From the NCBI GenBank assembly GCA_028767165.1, contig JARACJ010000009.1, positions 1-64,000 on the forward strand: DNA of 64,000 bases, given 5' to 3'. This stretch comes from Proteobacteria bacterium DTSAM18. Its GTDB lineage: Bacteria; Myxococcota_A; UBA796; GCA-2862545. The position numbers and the translations under genes were made by a program. The notes under the pieces were generated by a model, which saw only the letters and a program-made list of their open reading frames with translations, searched no databases and was not told where the DNA came from. This document shows, in pieces, positions 1-10,692 of this stretch. Position 1 is the first letter of the stretch. Every line of letters starts with the position of its first letter.

Positions 1-21
1 TTACCTTCCGAAGAAGGCTGG

Positions 22-40
22 CTCGTGTCAGTGACACGAG
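22..40. repeat. 19-bp perfect dyad
   Basis: CTCGTGTCAGTGACACGAG reads the same on both strands around a single central base, giving two 9-bp arms. It could be an operator or a small hairpin. The gene it belongs to lies outside the left edge, so its role cannot be decided here. The bases from 41 to 295 show no gene I can support. Confidence 0.5.
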
Positions 41-295
41 TTGTGTCATCGACGGGTTCTCACCCACTCACTATCTGCATTTCAAAGACCGAAGACCAAC
101 CGTTGTTGGCTTCGCTTGCCTGCTTTCATTGGCTGCCCGGCTGAGCGCCGCGCCGTCAGGCCCACGCCTTTTAATGGCTCCTGGGGGCATCTGGCAAGCG
201 ATTCGGCCGACTTTTTTTCTGGACCGGGAGGGAGGCTCGGACGCCCCACGCTTTTCGCGTGACGCGGGATCCCCAACGACTCCTCCACGGCCAGT

Positions 296-320
296 GCCGC
301 CGGGCGGATCGCCCGACGGC
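296..320 (-). terminator. GC hairpin after the lipoprotein gene
   Basis: GCCGCCGGGCG and CGCCCGACGGC form an 11-bp stem with one mismatch around a 3-base loop, 8 bases past the stop codon of the minus-strand lipoprotein gene. There is no clear T run, so it may be a weak terminator or an RNA-stabilising hairpin. Confidence 0.4.
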
Positions 321-327
321 CTCCGGA

Positions 328-870
328 TCAGATGCCGAGCGCCTGACAGTTGTCGGGCTGCGTCCAGACCAGCGTCACGTCGCTGTCGGTGACCTCGTAG
401 CGGAACGCGAAGTCATGGCTGACGCCGTCGGGGGTCGTGAGCGTGGTGGTGCGTGCGTACACGTCCACCACCATCACGTCGTCGTCGCCCGGGTACACCA
501 TGACATCGAACTCATCCTGGCTGGGAACCTCGTTGAAGACGAGATCCATCGTGCCCTCGCCCGTGAGTTCGTAGGTGGGGCAGTCTGCCCCGTCTTCGGC
601 CAGGGGCCGGCTCAGGGCCATCTCCGTCACCTCGGGGAGCACCAGATCGAACGACATGAGGGTGTTGGAGTCGGTGCACATCAGCCGCCCCGAGAACGAG
701 GTGGTGGCACGCCCCAGCGCGTCCTCGAACGGCTCCATGTCGCCGTTGTCGAAGGCCAGTGCCCGGGCGTCCTCGGGTTGATCGCCGCAGACGACGGGCC
801 CCCCACAAGCAGCAGCCCACATGGTCACACTCAGGATGGCTCCCACCCTCTTCGCATCGTGCTTGCGCAT
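328..870 (-). CDS. predicted lipoprotein, unknown function
   Basis: This 180-residue protein is not recognised. It starts with a basic N-terminus, a short hydrophobic stretch and a lipobox ending AAAC near residue 22, so it should be exported and lipid-anchored. The mature part is acidic and looks beta-rich, with Cys residues (CGD, MCTDSN, CPTYE, NCQALGI) that could form disulfides. The start is supported by a GGGAGG ribosome site. Size and style resemble the lipoproteins at 51.7-52.8 kb, but I see no shared motif with them. It stands alone, with its own promoter region upstream and a GC hairpin after the stop. Confidence 0.75.
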   Translation of the reverse strand: MRKHDAKRVGAILSVTMWAAACGGPVVCGDQPEDARALAFDNGDMEPFEDALGRATTSFSGRLMCTDSNTLMSFDLVLPEVTEMALSRPLAEDGADCPTYELTGEGTMDLVFNEVPSQDEFDVMVYPGDDDVMVVDVYARTTTLTTPDGVSHDFAFRYEVTDSDVTLVWTQPDNCQALGI

Positions 871-1341
871 CAGTCGTCCTCCCCCCCGGGGTCCGTTGGA
901 TGCGTTCCGTCACATCCACGTACCGGATGTCCTCTCGAGGATAGCAAAGGGCGATGACATGCGGAGGGAAACCATCACTCCCGGGGCCACCAGTCCGGCG
1001 GCAGGATGCCGGGGAGCAGTGCGAGGATGGTTCGGCTGTGGGACATGGAGAACTCCGGCCAGGTGAGCGGCACAAGGGGATGGTACGAGGATGCCCCTCG
1101 CGGCGTCCACAGACGATGGCCCCCCACGACCTGGCCAGCGCGCCACCCGGCCGCGACACACCACGGCGTCCATGAGCGTCCCGTGGGCGTCGCACGAGGA
1201 GGCCTCGAACCGTCCATTTCTGTCGTGGCCCACGAAAGCCCGCAGTCGCTGTACTTGAGTCGGTTTGTGGAACAGTGAATCCCTTGGTTTCCGGCGCCGC
1301 GGGCTTCACGATCCCCCTGCCATCAACCGCAGGAGGCCTCC
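871..1341. other. intergenic region, 471 bp, divergent promoters
   Basis: This gap separates the minus-strand lipoprotein gene from the plus-strand aldehyde dehydrogenase and must hold both promoters. I searched for sigma-54 (GG-N10-GC), a clear -35/-10 pair and long dyads and found none that is convincing. The only defined site is the AGGAGG ribosome-binding sequence just before position 1342. No RNA gene or repeat is visible. Confidence 0.5.
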
Positions 1342-2879
<1,538 letters not shown>

Positions 2880-2880
<1 letters not shown>

Positions 2881-3224
2881 TGTCCGAAGGTCTCGGGCGC
2901 GTGCAGGCCACTGCGGCCGCACGCGCCCTCATCGCCGAGCTGAAGGCCGAGCACGGTCCCCTGATGTTCCACCAGTCCGGGGGCTGCTGCGACGGCAGCG
3001 CGCCGATGTGCTTTCCCGAAGGCGAGTTCATCATCAGCCACCGGGACGTGCACCTGGGCACCATCGAGGACTGCAAGGTGTGGATCGACAAGACCCAGTG
3101 GGCCACCTGGTCCCACACCACGCTGACGATCGACGTGGTGCAGGGTCGCGGCGCCGGGTTCAGCCTGGAGGCGCCGCGTGGGGTGCGCTTCCTGACCCGT
3201 TCGGAGGTGTGCCGGGTGGGGTGA
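2880..3224 (+). CDS. DUF779 protein, partner of the aldehyde dehydrogenase
   Basis: This 114-residue protein starts at the ATG sharing its A with the dehydrogenase stop (TGATG). The hallmark HQSGGCCDGSAPMC segment, rich in Cys and probably metal- or cofactor-binding, is present near residues 28-41, and the rest matches the DUF779 pattern (E-F-I-I-S-H-R-D, W-T-H-T-T-like stretch, final RFLTRSEV). DUF779 genes are known to sit directly behind AldB-type dehydrogenases in many proteobacteria, and that arrangement is reproduced here. The molecular role is not established; accessory or maturation factor for the enzyme is an inference from linkage. Confidence 0.88.
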
Positions 3225-3231
3225 GCAGGCT

Positions 3232-3257
3232 GCCCCTGTCGCCTCTCGCACAGGGGC
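3232..3257 (+). terminator. hairpin terminator after DUF779 gene
   Basis: GCCCCTGT and ACAGGGGC form a perfect 8-bp stem with a 10-base loop, 7 bases beyond the DUF779 stop. No T run follows, so termination may be Rho-assisted. It separates two convergent operons. Confidence 0.5.
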
Positions 3258-3349
3258 CCACCGCCCGGGAGGCGGCCCCTCCCCCACCCCAAGAACCACC
3301 ACGCCGGGATGAAGCGGCGGGCCCAGCCCGTCCGCTCGATCCCGGCGAC

Positions 3350-3373
3350 AGAAGACGGCACCGCCCGTCTTCT
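3350..3373 (-). terminator. hairpin at the end of the TonB-system operon
   Basis: AGAAGACGG and CCGTCTTCT form a perfect 9-bp stem around 6 bases. The distal arm overlaps the last base pair of the TonB receptor stop codon, so it would close the minus-strand operon. No long T run is visible. Confidence 0.5.
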
Positions 3374-6300
3374 ACCAGTTGTACCGGACCTTCAGCGTGA
3401 ACCGCCGACCGTCCCGGTTCTCGGTGACGGTGTTCTCGCCGATGGTCACGCGCCGCACGCTGTCGACCAGGTTCGTCGCACGGAACTGCAGGCCGAGGCC
3501 CTTGTACAGCCGCGTGTTCAGGACCACGTCCAGCGAGTTGTAGGTGCCCTCGTAGCTGTCGGGCAGGCCGAGCGAGCCGACTTCCACGATGCGGGGACCC
3601 ACGGCGTTGAACAGGATGGCCGTGTTCAGGCCGAGGTCCGGGTTGTCGTAGCCGAGCTGGGCATTGACCATCCACGGCGACTGGCCCTGCAGGGCGCGCT
3701 CGGGGTTGGTGTTGATGCCGCCCGCCTCCTCACCGAGCTGGACCTTCGACTGGATGAGGGTCGCGTTGGTGGCGAAGTACATGTCGCGCAGGGCCTCGGA
3801 CATGAAGCCCAGACCCTTGCGGACCTCCGCCTCGATACCCACGTTGTAGGCGCCGTCGGCGTTCTGGAAGGTCGTGGAGGGGTCGGCCCCGATGACCACC
3901 ACCCGCTCGATGGGGTTGCTGAACCACTTGTAGAAGGCCGAGACACTGACGACGTCGGCGTCCTGGGGGAACCACTCCCACCGCAGGTCGACGTTGTCGA
4001 TGGTGGCGCGCACGAGGTTCGGGTTGCCGAAGGTCTGACGACCACCGACCACGTCCTTGAAGATGGCGGGCGACAGCTCGCGGAACTCGGGCCGGTTGAC
4101 CGTACGACCGTAGCCCAGGCGCACCTGGTGGTTCTTCGGCAGTACGACCGTACCCGTGACGGCGGGCAGGATGTCCACGTCGTTCAGGCCGGCGTTGACC
4201 TCCTCGCCGTTCGGGTTGAACAGCTCGAAGGTGGTCACCACCTGCTCGTTCCACTCCATGCGGGCACCGGCCATCAGGGCGAGCCACTCGGTGGGCTTCG
4301 CCTCCACCATGCCGTACACGCCGAGGAGGTTCTGGGCCGCGAGGTAGTTGTCCGTGCGCTGGGTGATCTCGTTGAACTGGAAGCCATCGCTCCCGATGTT
4401 CTGCGCCGTGAAGATGTCCTCGGGACGATCCTGGCCCAGGACGTCCTGATCACGGCTGATGGGACCGCGGTGCATGAACTTGTAGCGTCGCGCCGTGACC
4501 TCGCGATCCTTGCGCATGTAGGACGCGCCGGTCTTCACCTTGAACTCGGGCATGCCGAGGTCGAGGGGCACCTCGAAGTTCACCGCACCGGACCAGGTGC
4601 GGTCCTCCGAGGTGGAGAAGAAGCGCTGGTTGCCGTCCGGACCATCATCGAGGAGGAACAGGCCGGGCTGCTCCTCGTCGTAGCGGGTCTGCCGGCGGTC
4701 GGGCTCGATGCGCGTGGCGAGGGCGTAGCCGGCCCGCCAGTCCATCTTCGTGCCCTTGTCACCGAGCTCGTGCTCCCCGCGGAGCTGCTCCGAGAGCAGC
4801 ATGCGCTCGACCCACCGCAGGCGGGTGACCTTGATGTCGTTGTTGCCCTCGATGTCGAAGCCCGAGTAGGTCCGGGTCTCGTCGTCGGTGAAGCGGAGCA
4901 CCAGGGTGGTCGACTCCACCTTCTGACCCTCGCCCGGCTCGGCGCCCATGGCGAGCATGCCGCCGAGACGCACGCGACGGGTGGTGTCGCGGAAGTTGAA
5001 GTCGGTGCGCTTGATGAGGTTGTCGCCACCACCACCGAGGCCCCAGTCGGTGTAGCGGTACTCGTCGAGATCCCAGCGGTGGTTGTAGTTGACCGCCGCC
5101 AGCACGCCCACGTCACGTCCGCCGATCTTGAAGCCGGTGCCGGCGTTGCCGGAGATGGACACGTCGGGACCCAGGTACTGGTCCTTCGCGCTCCACACGT
5201 TCGGCATGGACTCGCCGAACGCCTCGAGCTCCGAGGCGGTGTAGCCCCGGTCGCTGAACCGGTCGCCTTCCTTGATGAGCTCGGTCTGGGAGGCCGCCGC
5301 GACGTTCTCGGGAAGCGCGCGCGTGCCGCCGTCGATGCCCAGGAAGTCGGTGGGGCCGCCCTGGTAGCTCTGACCGGTCTGGAAGGTCTGGCCCGGGGTC
5401 ACGCCGGTGCCCACGCTGATCTGGTAGACCGGCGTCTTCGGGAAGGACCGGGTGCGCAGCTGCACGAGACCACCGCCGAACTCGGCGGGGAGGTTGGGCG
5501 AGAAGGTCTTCTGGACCACCACGGAGTCCAGGACGGACGCCGGGAAGAGGTCGAGGGGGACGATGCGGCGCTCGGGCTCCGGCGAGGGAATCGGACCCCC
5601 GTCGAGGGTCGTGGCCGAGTAGCGATCGCCCAGGCCACGCACGAAGATGTACTTGCCGTCCACCAGGGTGAGGCCGGTGACGCGCGCCAGGGCGCCGGCC
5701 GCGGTGGAGTCACCGTTGCGGGCCATCTGCTCCTGACCCATCACGTCGGCGACGGCCGTACTGTCGCGGCGCTCGGACATGAGGTCCGCCGTGGAGCCCG
5801 CCACCTTGGGGGCCCGCACCATGAAGTCCTCCATGGCGAACCCGGAGGGCACCAGCGAGACGCTCAGCGTGGAGGTCTGCTCGGCGAGGATCTCCACGGC
5901 GTCCATGCGCTGGGTGGCGTAGCTGGGGGCCAGGACCGACAGGTCCCACTCGCCCGCCGGCAGCTCGAGGGTGAAGCGGCCTTCGGCGTCGGTGGTGGCG
6001 TCCCGATCGATGCCGCGCACGTAGATGCGGGCACCGCCGATCGGCGAGCCGTCGTCGTCGGACACGACCACACCGGTCACCGTGCCGGGCGTGGCATCGA
6101 GATCGATGGCGCCCTCCGACTTCGCCTTCGTCGGCTCCTCGACGAGCATCGGCAGCGGCGCGATGTTCGGCGAATACGTGAGCAGCACCTCCGTGACGCC
6201 GCCCTCGAGCACCTTGATGTCGCCGGCGCGGGTGAACTCCTGCTGAGCATCCCGGGCGAACACCTTGTAGGTGCCCACCGGCACCTCGATCTCGAAGTAG

Positions 6301-6509
6301 CCATCGGCGTTGGTGACCGCCTCGACGTCTCCCACCTTCACGATGATGCCGGACAGCGGCGCACCGTTCAGGTAGTCGAACACGAAGCCCGACACGGCGC
6401 CGCGCTGCACGACAGGCGCAGACTCGGCCGGAGGAAGCTCCTGGGCGGAGCCCGTGACGGGAAAGACGGCGACCAGGGAGAGGATGGTCGCCAGTCGGAG
6501 GGAATTCAT
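3372..6509 (-). CDS. TonB-dependent outer-membrane receptor with two N-terminal carboxypeptidase-like domains
   Basis: This 1045-residue outer-membrane receptor has a signal peptide ending near SAQ, then two carboxypeptidase-regulatory-like (CarboxypepD_reg) domains (about residues 36-95 and 125-190), a plug with VRGLGDRYSATTLDG, and a long beta-barrel ending in an aromatic residue (VRYNW), as expected for barrel assembly. The segment EDFMVRAPKV may be the TonB box. I chose the ATG at 6509 because GGGAGG precedes it; it overlaps the stop of the TPR gene by 4 bases. Being last in an operon with its own energy module implies a dedicated transporter. The substrate is unknown; two stacked N-terminal domains resemble large-ligand (SusC-like) receptors more than siderophore receptors. 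Confidence 0.92.
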   Translation of the reverse strand: MNSLRLATILSLVAVFPVTGSAQELPPAESAPVVQRGAVSGFVFDYLNGAPLSGIIVKVGDVEAVTNADGYFEIEVPVGTYKVFARDAQQEFTRAGDIKVLEGGVTEVLLTYSPNIAPLPMLVEEPTKAKSEGAIDLDATPGTVTGVVVSDDDGSPIGGARIYVRGIDRDATTDAEGRFTLELPAGEWDLSVLAPSYATQRMDAVEILAEQTSTLSVSLVPSGFAMEDFMVRAPKVAGSTADLMSERRDSTAVADVMGQEQMARNGDSTAAGALARVTGLTLVDGKYIFVRGLGDRYSATTLDGGPIPSPEPERRIVPLDLFPASVLDSVVVQKTFSPNLPAEFGGGLVQLRTRSFPKTPVYQISVGTGVTPGQTFQTGQSYQGGPTDFLGIDGGTRALPENVAAASQTELIKEGDRFSDRGYTASELEAFGESMPNVWSAKDQYLGPDVSISGNAGTGFKIGGRDVGVLAAVNYNHRWDLDEYRYTDWGLGGGGDNLIKRTDFNFRDTTRRVRLGGMLAMGAEPGEGQKVESTTLVLRFTDDETRTYSGFDIEGNNDIKVTRLRWVERMLLSEQLRGEHELGDKGTKMDWRAGYALATRIEPDRRQTRYDEEQPGLFLLDDGPDGNQRFFSTSEDRTWSGAVNFEVPLDLGMPEFKVKTGASYMRKDREVTARRYKFMHRGPISRDQDVLGQDRPEDIFTAQNIGSDGFQFNEITQRTDNYLAAQNLLGVYGMVEAKPTEWLALMAGARMEWNEQVVTTFELFNPNGEEVNAGLNDVDILPAVTGTVVLPKNHQVRLGYGRTVNRPEFRELSPAIFKDVVGGRQTFGNPNLVRATIDNVDLRWEWFPQDADVVSVSAFYKWFSNPIERVVVIGADPSTTFQNADGAYNVGIEAEVRKGLGFMSEALRDMYFATNATLIQSKVQLGEEAGGINTNPERALQGQSPWMVNAQLGYDNPDLGLNTAILFNAVGPRIVEVGSLGLPDSYEGTYNSLDVVLNTRLYKGLGLQFRATNLVDSVRRVTIGENTVTENRDGRRFTLKVRYNW

Positions 6510-7675
6510 CGACAACCTCCCACCTTGTCCGCGCACTTCTGCATGGCTTCGCGGAGCGTGGTGGCATCACGGAACCAACGAGGGTCCTCGATATCGGTGA
6601 GCCAGGTACCGGCGGTCTCGGTGTCTCCGAGCTGGAACCAGGCGTAGGCCAGGCCGTAGGCCACGGCATCGTCTTCTGCGAGGCCGAGGCGCTCGAGACG
6701 ACCGCCGAGGGCGGTGGCGCGGGCCCAGTCCTGCCCCTCGAGGAGCAGACCCAGGCGCTGACGGGCCTTCTCGACCGGATCGGCCACGCGGCTGTTGAGG
6801 TACAGCGCGCGCTCGATGTCACCGGCCTGACGGAAGCACTCCGCGGCGGTGACCAGCAGCGTCTCGTCGAGCTCGGCCGCCACCTGCAGCACGTCGCCGG
6901 CGGCCTTCGGGCGTCCCATGTCCAGGTAGACGCGGGCCAGGGCCGTGGCGACCTCGCTGTTCAGGGGGTAGCGCAGGCGCGCCTCCTCGAGCAGCGGGAT
7001 GGCCTCCTCGTGCTGACCGGCGCCTCGAAGCGCCTCACCCAGCGTGATCCAGTCTTCCGCGGCACCGCCGGCGGCCAGGATCTCGCGGCCGAGCACCAGG
7101 GCCTGGTTGTACAGGCCCATGTCCACCAGGAGCATCATGCGCTGCCGGGGCAGGTCGATGTCGCCGGGGAAGTAGGCCTCGGCCTGGGTCAGGATCACCC
7201 AGGCACCCTCGGTGTCGCCCTTCTTCCAGGAGGCGCGGCTGCGCAGCATCCAGAAGGCCCGCATGGTGGCCAGTGCCTCGCGACCGGGCTCGAGCGCCTC
7301 GATGGCGCCGTCCCAGTTCTCGCGACGGAGCTGGACCTGCGCGAGGTGCAGGCGGATGAGCGGGTCGGCGCCCTCCTGCTGCAGGGAGGTCTGGAAGTCC
7401 TCCACCGCCGCCTCGTCGTTGCCGAGCTGCATCTGGGCCATGCCGCGGAGCATGTAGTAGCGGGCCAGATCGAGGTCCTTCGTCGTGACGTCGGTCTCGG
7501 ACAGCACCGCCACGGCGCGATCGGGGTAGCCGTCCGCGAGGAGGCGGGAGGCCAGGGCCAGGGCGTCGACATCGGCGTCGGCCGCGGCTTGCTGGGCGAA
7601 GGCGTCACCGCTCAGGTGAACCCCGCCGGACAGCAGGGCCACGAGGGCCACCACTCGGTTCCACTTGGTCCACAT
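6506..7675 (-). CDS. periplasmic TPR protein of the TonB2-type system
   Basis: This 389-residue protein has a signal peptide (hydrophobic core VVALVALLSGG, cleavage near AFAQ) followed by tandem tetratricopeptide-like helices throughout. TPR proteins occupy the same place, directly behind tonB, in the Vibrio and Shewanella TonB2 clusters, where they assist the complex. It sits 3 bases after TonB and overlaps the receptor start, so it is translated as part of the same message. A scaffold between TonB and the receptor is a reasonable inference. No catalytic motif is present. Confidence 0.85.
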   Translation of the reverse strand: MWTKWNRVVALVALLSGGVHLSGDAFAQQAAADADVDALALASRLLADGYPDRAVAVLSETDVTTKDLDLARYYMLRGMAQMQLGNDEAAVEDFQTSLQQEGADPLIRLHLAQVQLRRENWDGAIEALEPGREALATMRAFWMLRSRASWKKGDTEGAWVILTQAEAYFPGDIDLPRQRMMLLVDMGLYNQALVLGREILAAGGAAEDWITLGEALRGAGQHEEAIPLLEEARLRYPLNSEVATALARVYLDMGRPKAAGDVLQVAAELDETLLVTAAECFRQAGDIERALYLNSRVADPVEKARQRLGLLLEGQDWARATALGGRLERLGLAEDDAVAYGLAYAWFQLGDTETAGTWLTDIEDPRWFRDATTLREAMQKCADKVGGCR

Positions 7676-7678
7676 GGC

Positions 7679-8317
7679 TTACTCCAGTTCGAACCGCAGG
7701 GTCTGACGGACCCGGGTTGCGACGTTGCGGCCTTCGTAGGTGGCCGGCTGAAAGCGCCACTGACGGAGTGCCGCCATGGCGGACTCCTCGAAGACGCCGG
7801 AGGGAGAGGCCTCGAGCACGCTCATGTCCTGCACGGAGCCATCGGGGCCCACGAGCATGCTGACGGTGACGTACCCGGTGATGCCCTTGGAGCGGGCCCG
7901 GCTCGGGAAGCTCGGGGCCACACGGCTCATGGGCTGGGGCGGCGAGTCCACCGAGTCCTCGGTCATGACGACGTCGCCGACATCACCCAGCAGGGAGTCG
8001 GTGGCATCGCCGAGGGCGCCCGACAGGCCGGGCAGACCGAAGCTCAGGCCCGACAGGCCGGCGGCCAGGTTCGGCATCGGCGGCGGCGGCGTGCGCTGGG
8101 GCTTCGGCTTCGGCTTCGGCTTCGGCTTCGGCTTGGCCTTGGGCTTCTTCTGCGGCGGCGGCGCGTCGAACTGCACCTCGGCGGTGTTGTCCGGCTTGGG
8201 CGGCGCCACGAGCTCGCCGTTCATGATCGCCATGAGGCCGAGGGTGAGCACACCCCCGAAGCCCATGGCCAGGACCGCTGGCAGTCGGCCGGCCCTGCGG
8301 ATGGTCGGGGCGGTCAC
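7679..8317 (-). CDS. tonB: TonB energy-transducing protein
   Basis: This 212-residue protein couples the proton motive force to the outer-membrane receptor. It has one N-terminal membrane segment (LPAVLAMGFGGVLTLGLMAI), a Pro/Lys-rich spanner made of repeated PK pairs (about residues 55-80), a Gly/Ser/Leu-rich linker, and a C-terminal TonB domain with the typical YVTVSMLVGPDGSV...ALRQWRFQPA pattern. I place the start at the GTG at 8317, one base after the ExbD stop, because GAGGGAG lies at a good distance; a longer reading starting inside exbD at 8362 has no such site. The protein is short, as in TonB2-class members. Confidence 0.9.
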   Translation of the reverse strand: MTAPTIRRAGRLPAVLAMGFGGVLTLGLMAIMNGELVAPPKPDNTAEVQFDAPPPQKKPKAKPKPKPKPKPKPQRTPPPPMPNLAAGLSGLSFGLPGLSGALGDATDSLLGDVGDVVMTEDSVDSPPQPMSRVAPSFPSRARSKGITGYVTVSMLVGPDGSVQDMSVLEASPSGVFEESAMAALRQWRFQPATYEGRNVATRVRQTLRFELE

Positions 8318-8318
8318 G

Positions 8319-8726
8319 TCAGGCTCCCTCGGCGTCGGTGATGACGCCGACGTCGTTGGCACCGGCGAGGCGGCACTGGTCGACCACTTCGATCAGCTTC
8401 TCGGAGGCCACGTTGCGGTCGACGATGACCAGGACCGCGCCGTCGGCGCCGTCGCGGAGCATGTCGCGCACACGGGACTGCAGCATCCAGGGCTTGACCG
8501 GGGCGTCGCCGAGGTAGACGGCGCCGGAACGGTCGATGGACACGCGCACGGCCTTGCTGTTGGCGGCCTCACCACTGGAGGCGCCCGGGCGCTCGATGTC
8601 GAGCTGGGCATCCTTCACGAAGGTGGTGGTGACCATGAAGAAGATGAGGAGGATGAAGACCACGTCGATGAGGGGGGAGATGTCCACATCGGGCTTGGTC
8701 GACTTCCGTCGTGATTGGAAAGCCAT
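8319..8726 (-). CDS. exbD: ExbD-type proton-channel subunit
   Basis: This 135-residue inner-membrane protein has one transmembrane helix (VDISPLIDVVFILLIFFMV) in which the conserved Asp of the proton path (PLIDVVF) is present, followed by a periplasmic domain. It works with ExbB to power TonB. The start ATG shares its first base with the last base of the exbB stop. Its stop is one base before the tonB start, so translation of exbB, exbD and tonB is probably coupled. Confidence 0.94.
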   Translation of the reverse strand: MAFQSRRKSTKPDVDISPLIDVVFILLIFFMVTTTFVKDAQLDIERPGASSGEAANSKAVRVSIDRSGAVYLGDAPVKPWMLQSRVRDMLRDGADGAVLVIVDRNVASEKLIEVVDQCRLAGANDVGVITDAEGA

Positions 8727-9286
8727 CAGAGTGCTCCCTTGCGGGACAGGCGTTCGACCGCCTGGTCCAGCTCGTCTTCCAGTTCCGTCTGCTTGCGATC
8801 GAGCAGCGCGCCAATCAGCAGGCCAGGCACGGAGACCACGAGACCCATCTGGGTCGAGATCATGGCCTCGGAGATGCCGGCGCCGATGCCGCCGCCACGG
8901 CCGAACAGGGTCATGGACCCCAGGCTGTCGAAGGTCTCGATCATGCCGGTGACGGTTCCGAGGAGACCGGCGAGGGGGGCCACCACGACCACCGCACGGA
9001 CGGCGGAGGCGTTGCGGCGGAACATGTCGTAGGCAGGTGCGGCTGCCGCGCGGATGGAGGAGGCGCTGCGGTCATGGTCCGGGCGGGCCGACGCCTCGGC
9101 GACGACCAGCTTCAGACCGAGCTCGAGAGGCCGGCTGGCCTCGTCCCGGGCGGCATCGAAGCTGCCACGGGCGCCTCGCAGGGCCCACAGGCGGTAGCCG
9201 AGGCCGTACCACATCAGCAGTGCACACACGATGAGCAGGGGGCCGACGAAGCCGGCCGCCTCCATCGTCTCCATCAGGGCGTTCAT
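8726..9286 (-). CDS. exbB: ExbB-type MotA/TolQ/ExbB proton channel protein
   Basis: This 186-residue protein has three membrane segments: one near the N-terminus (VGPLLIVCALLMWYGLGY) and a pair flanking the conserved LAGLLGTVTGMIETF loop, followed by the second signature (MGLVVSVPGLLIGALL). These are the diagnostic features of the MotA/TolQ/ExbB family. It is the shorter of two such proteins in the cluster; the longer one upstream is TtpC-like, so this is the ExbB2 equivalent. It overlaps its upstream neighbour by 4 bases. Confidence 0.93.
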   Translation of the reverse strand: MNALMETMEAAGFVGPLLIVCALLMWYGLGYRLWALRGARGSFDAARDEASRPLELGLKLVVAEASARPDHDRSASSIRAAAAPAYDMFRRNASAVRAVVVVAPLAGLLGTVTGMIETFDSLGSMTLFGRGGGIGAGISEAMISTQMGLVVSVPGLLIGALLDRKQTELEDELDQAVERLSRKGAL

Positions 9287-10692
9287 GCGTTCGCCTGCTT
9301 GGCGGTGATCTCCTGACCGGCGTTGCGGCGGGAGATCGCTTCGTTGATGAGGCGCAGGGCGCTGGACTCGGCGCGGGCCACCACGCCCTCACCCCAGCCG
9401 GACAGCAGGTTGCCGCCGAGGAGCGCGGGGATGGCCACGATGAGACCGAGCTGCGTGGTGACCAGTGCGGCGGAGATGCCGCCGGACAGCATGCGCGGGT
9501 CGCCGGTGCCGAACTCGGTGATGATGTCGAATGTGGCGATCATGCCGGTGACGGTGCCGAGCAGACCGAGGAGCGGTGCGACGGCGGCGGCCACCAGGAT
9601 GGCGGCACCGTAGCGCTCGACCCGGGGCATCTCGGCGAGCAGGGCCTCCTGTGCGAGGTCCTCCATGGAGCCGCGGGACATGTCGGTGTGGCTCATCACG
9701 CGGGCGACGATGCGGGCGGCGCTGCCCTTGGAGGCCTCGAGGCGCTTCTGAAGGGCGGTGGTGTCGGCGCCCTTGGAGAAGGCGTCGATCGCGGCGTTCA
9801 CCAGCTCCTCGTCGCTACCCGCAGCACGCAGGGTCAGGGCGCGCAGGCCCATGAACGCGAGGGCGAGGAAGCCGAGGCCGATGATGACGTAGCCGACGAC
9901 GCCACCGGCATCGAGCACGTCCTGCAGGGTCTTGGGGGGACGCTCCTCGATGCGCTTCTTGCGGCCCTCGTGCAGGTAGATGCCCAGGGAGTCGGTGGCG
10001 GTGCCGGAGGCGATGGCCTCAGCGGAGGCGCCGCCGCCCTGGGACCAGGCCTGGTAGTCACCGTTGCCGGAGGGGATGAGGGCATGGCCGACGCCGTCCT
10101 TGACGCCGAAGGTGCCGATCTGGCCGACCTCGATGAAGGTGCCCTTCACCTGCACGCCGTTGGCGTCGAACCAGGTGCCGGGCGCCTGCACCACGGAGGC
10201 GTTGCGGCGGATGAGCTTCGCGGCCTCGGACCACACGGGGGCGAACGCCTCGGCGCGGGCCGTGAGGGTCTCGTCGGCGGCCTCCGGGAGCTCGATGCCG
10301 GCGTCGCTCAGGGAGCCGGATGCCTGGAAGAAGGCGGAGTCGAGGGCGTCGTCACCTTCGACGGTGGCCGTGGCGCGACGCTCCACGTCCTGCAGCAGGA
10401 CCTCGGTGTTCTCGGTCTGGATCTGCATGGCCGTGAGGCGTGCCTCGAGGTTGCGGATCTCCGCCTCGGCGGCAGCCTTCACCTTGTCGGCCTCGGCCTT
10501 GTGGGCCGACAGGCGCTTGGCCAGGCCGGTCTTCTCGGCGGCGAGGTAGGCGTATTCCTTCTGGTAGGCAGCGTTGAGGGGCGCGGTGGCCTCCTCGACG
10601 GTGGGCACCTCGGGGGCCGGTGCCTCCTCGGTGGTTTCCTGGGCCCAGGCGGAGCCCAGCAGCAGCTGTGCTGCGATCAGGAGCGCGGTCAT
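9283..10692 (-). CDS. ttpC: TtpC-like protein: coiled coil plus MotA/TolQ/ExbB domain
   Basis: This 469-residue protein has a signal peptide (residues 1-16, ending AWAQ), a periplasmic coiled coil (about 30-120, rich in A/E/K/L), a linker domain, and a C-terminal MotA/TolQ/ExbB channel domain (about 275-460) with LLGLLGTVTGMIATF. That architecture is TtpC, the fourth essential part of the Vibrio TonB2 complex. The long periplasmic part is thought to reach other components. It overlaps DUF3450 upstream and ExbB downstream by 4 bases each. Two ExbB-like proteins in a row argues that this is a TonB2-class system and not a simple ExbB-ExbD-TonB set. Confidence 0.9.
   Translation of the reverse strand: MTALLIAAQLLLGSAWAQETTEEAPAPEVPTVEEATAPLNAAYQKEYAYLAAEKTGLAKRLSAHKAEADKVKAAAEAEIRNLEARLTAMQIQTENTEVLLQDVERRATATVEGDDALDSAFFQASGSLSDAGIELPEAADETLTARAEAFAPVWSEAAKLIRRNASVVQAPGTWFDANGVQVKGTFIEVGQIGTFGVKDGVGHALIPSGNGDYQAWSQGGGASAEAIASGTATDSLGIYLHEGRKKRIEERPPKTLQDVLDAGGVVGYVIIGLGFLALAFMGLRALTLRAAGSDEELVNAAIDAFSKGADTTALQKRLEASKGSAARIVARVMSHTDMSRGSMEDLAQEALLAEMPRVERYGAAILVAAAVAPLLGLLGTVTGMIATFDIITEFGTGDPRMLSGGISAALVTTQLGLIVAIPALLGGNLLSGWGEGVVARAESSALRLINEAISRRNAGQEITAKQANA

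Noticed and set aside
3309-6647. 1112-codon open frame opposite the TonB receptor
   Set aside because: Shadow frame; Val/Gly/His-rich, no signal peptide or motif.
8352-8368. Sigma-54-like TTGGCACC with GC at N10 inside exbD
   Set aside because: Poor match in the -12 half, inside a gene and opposite to transcription, with no gene to serve.
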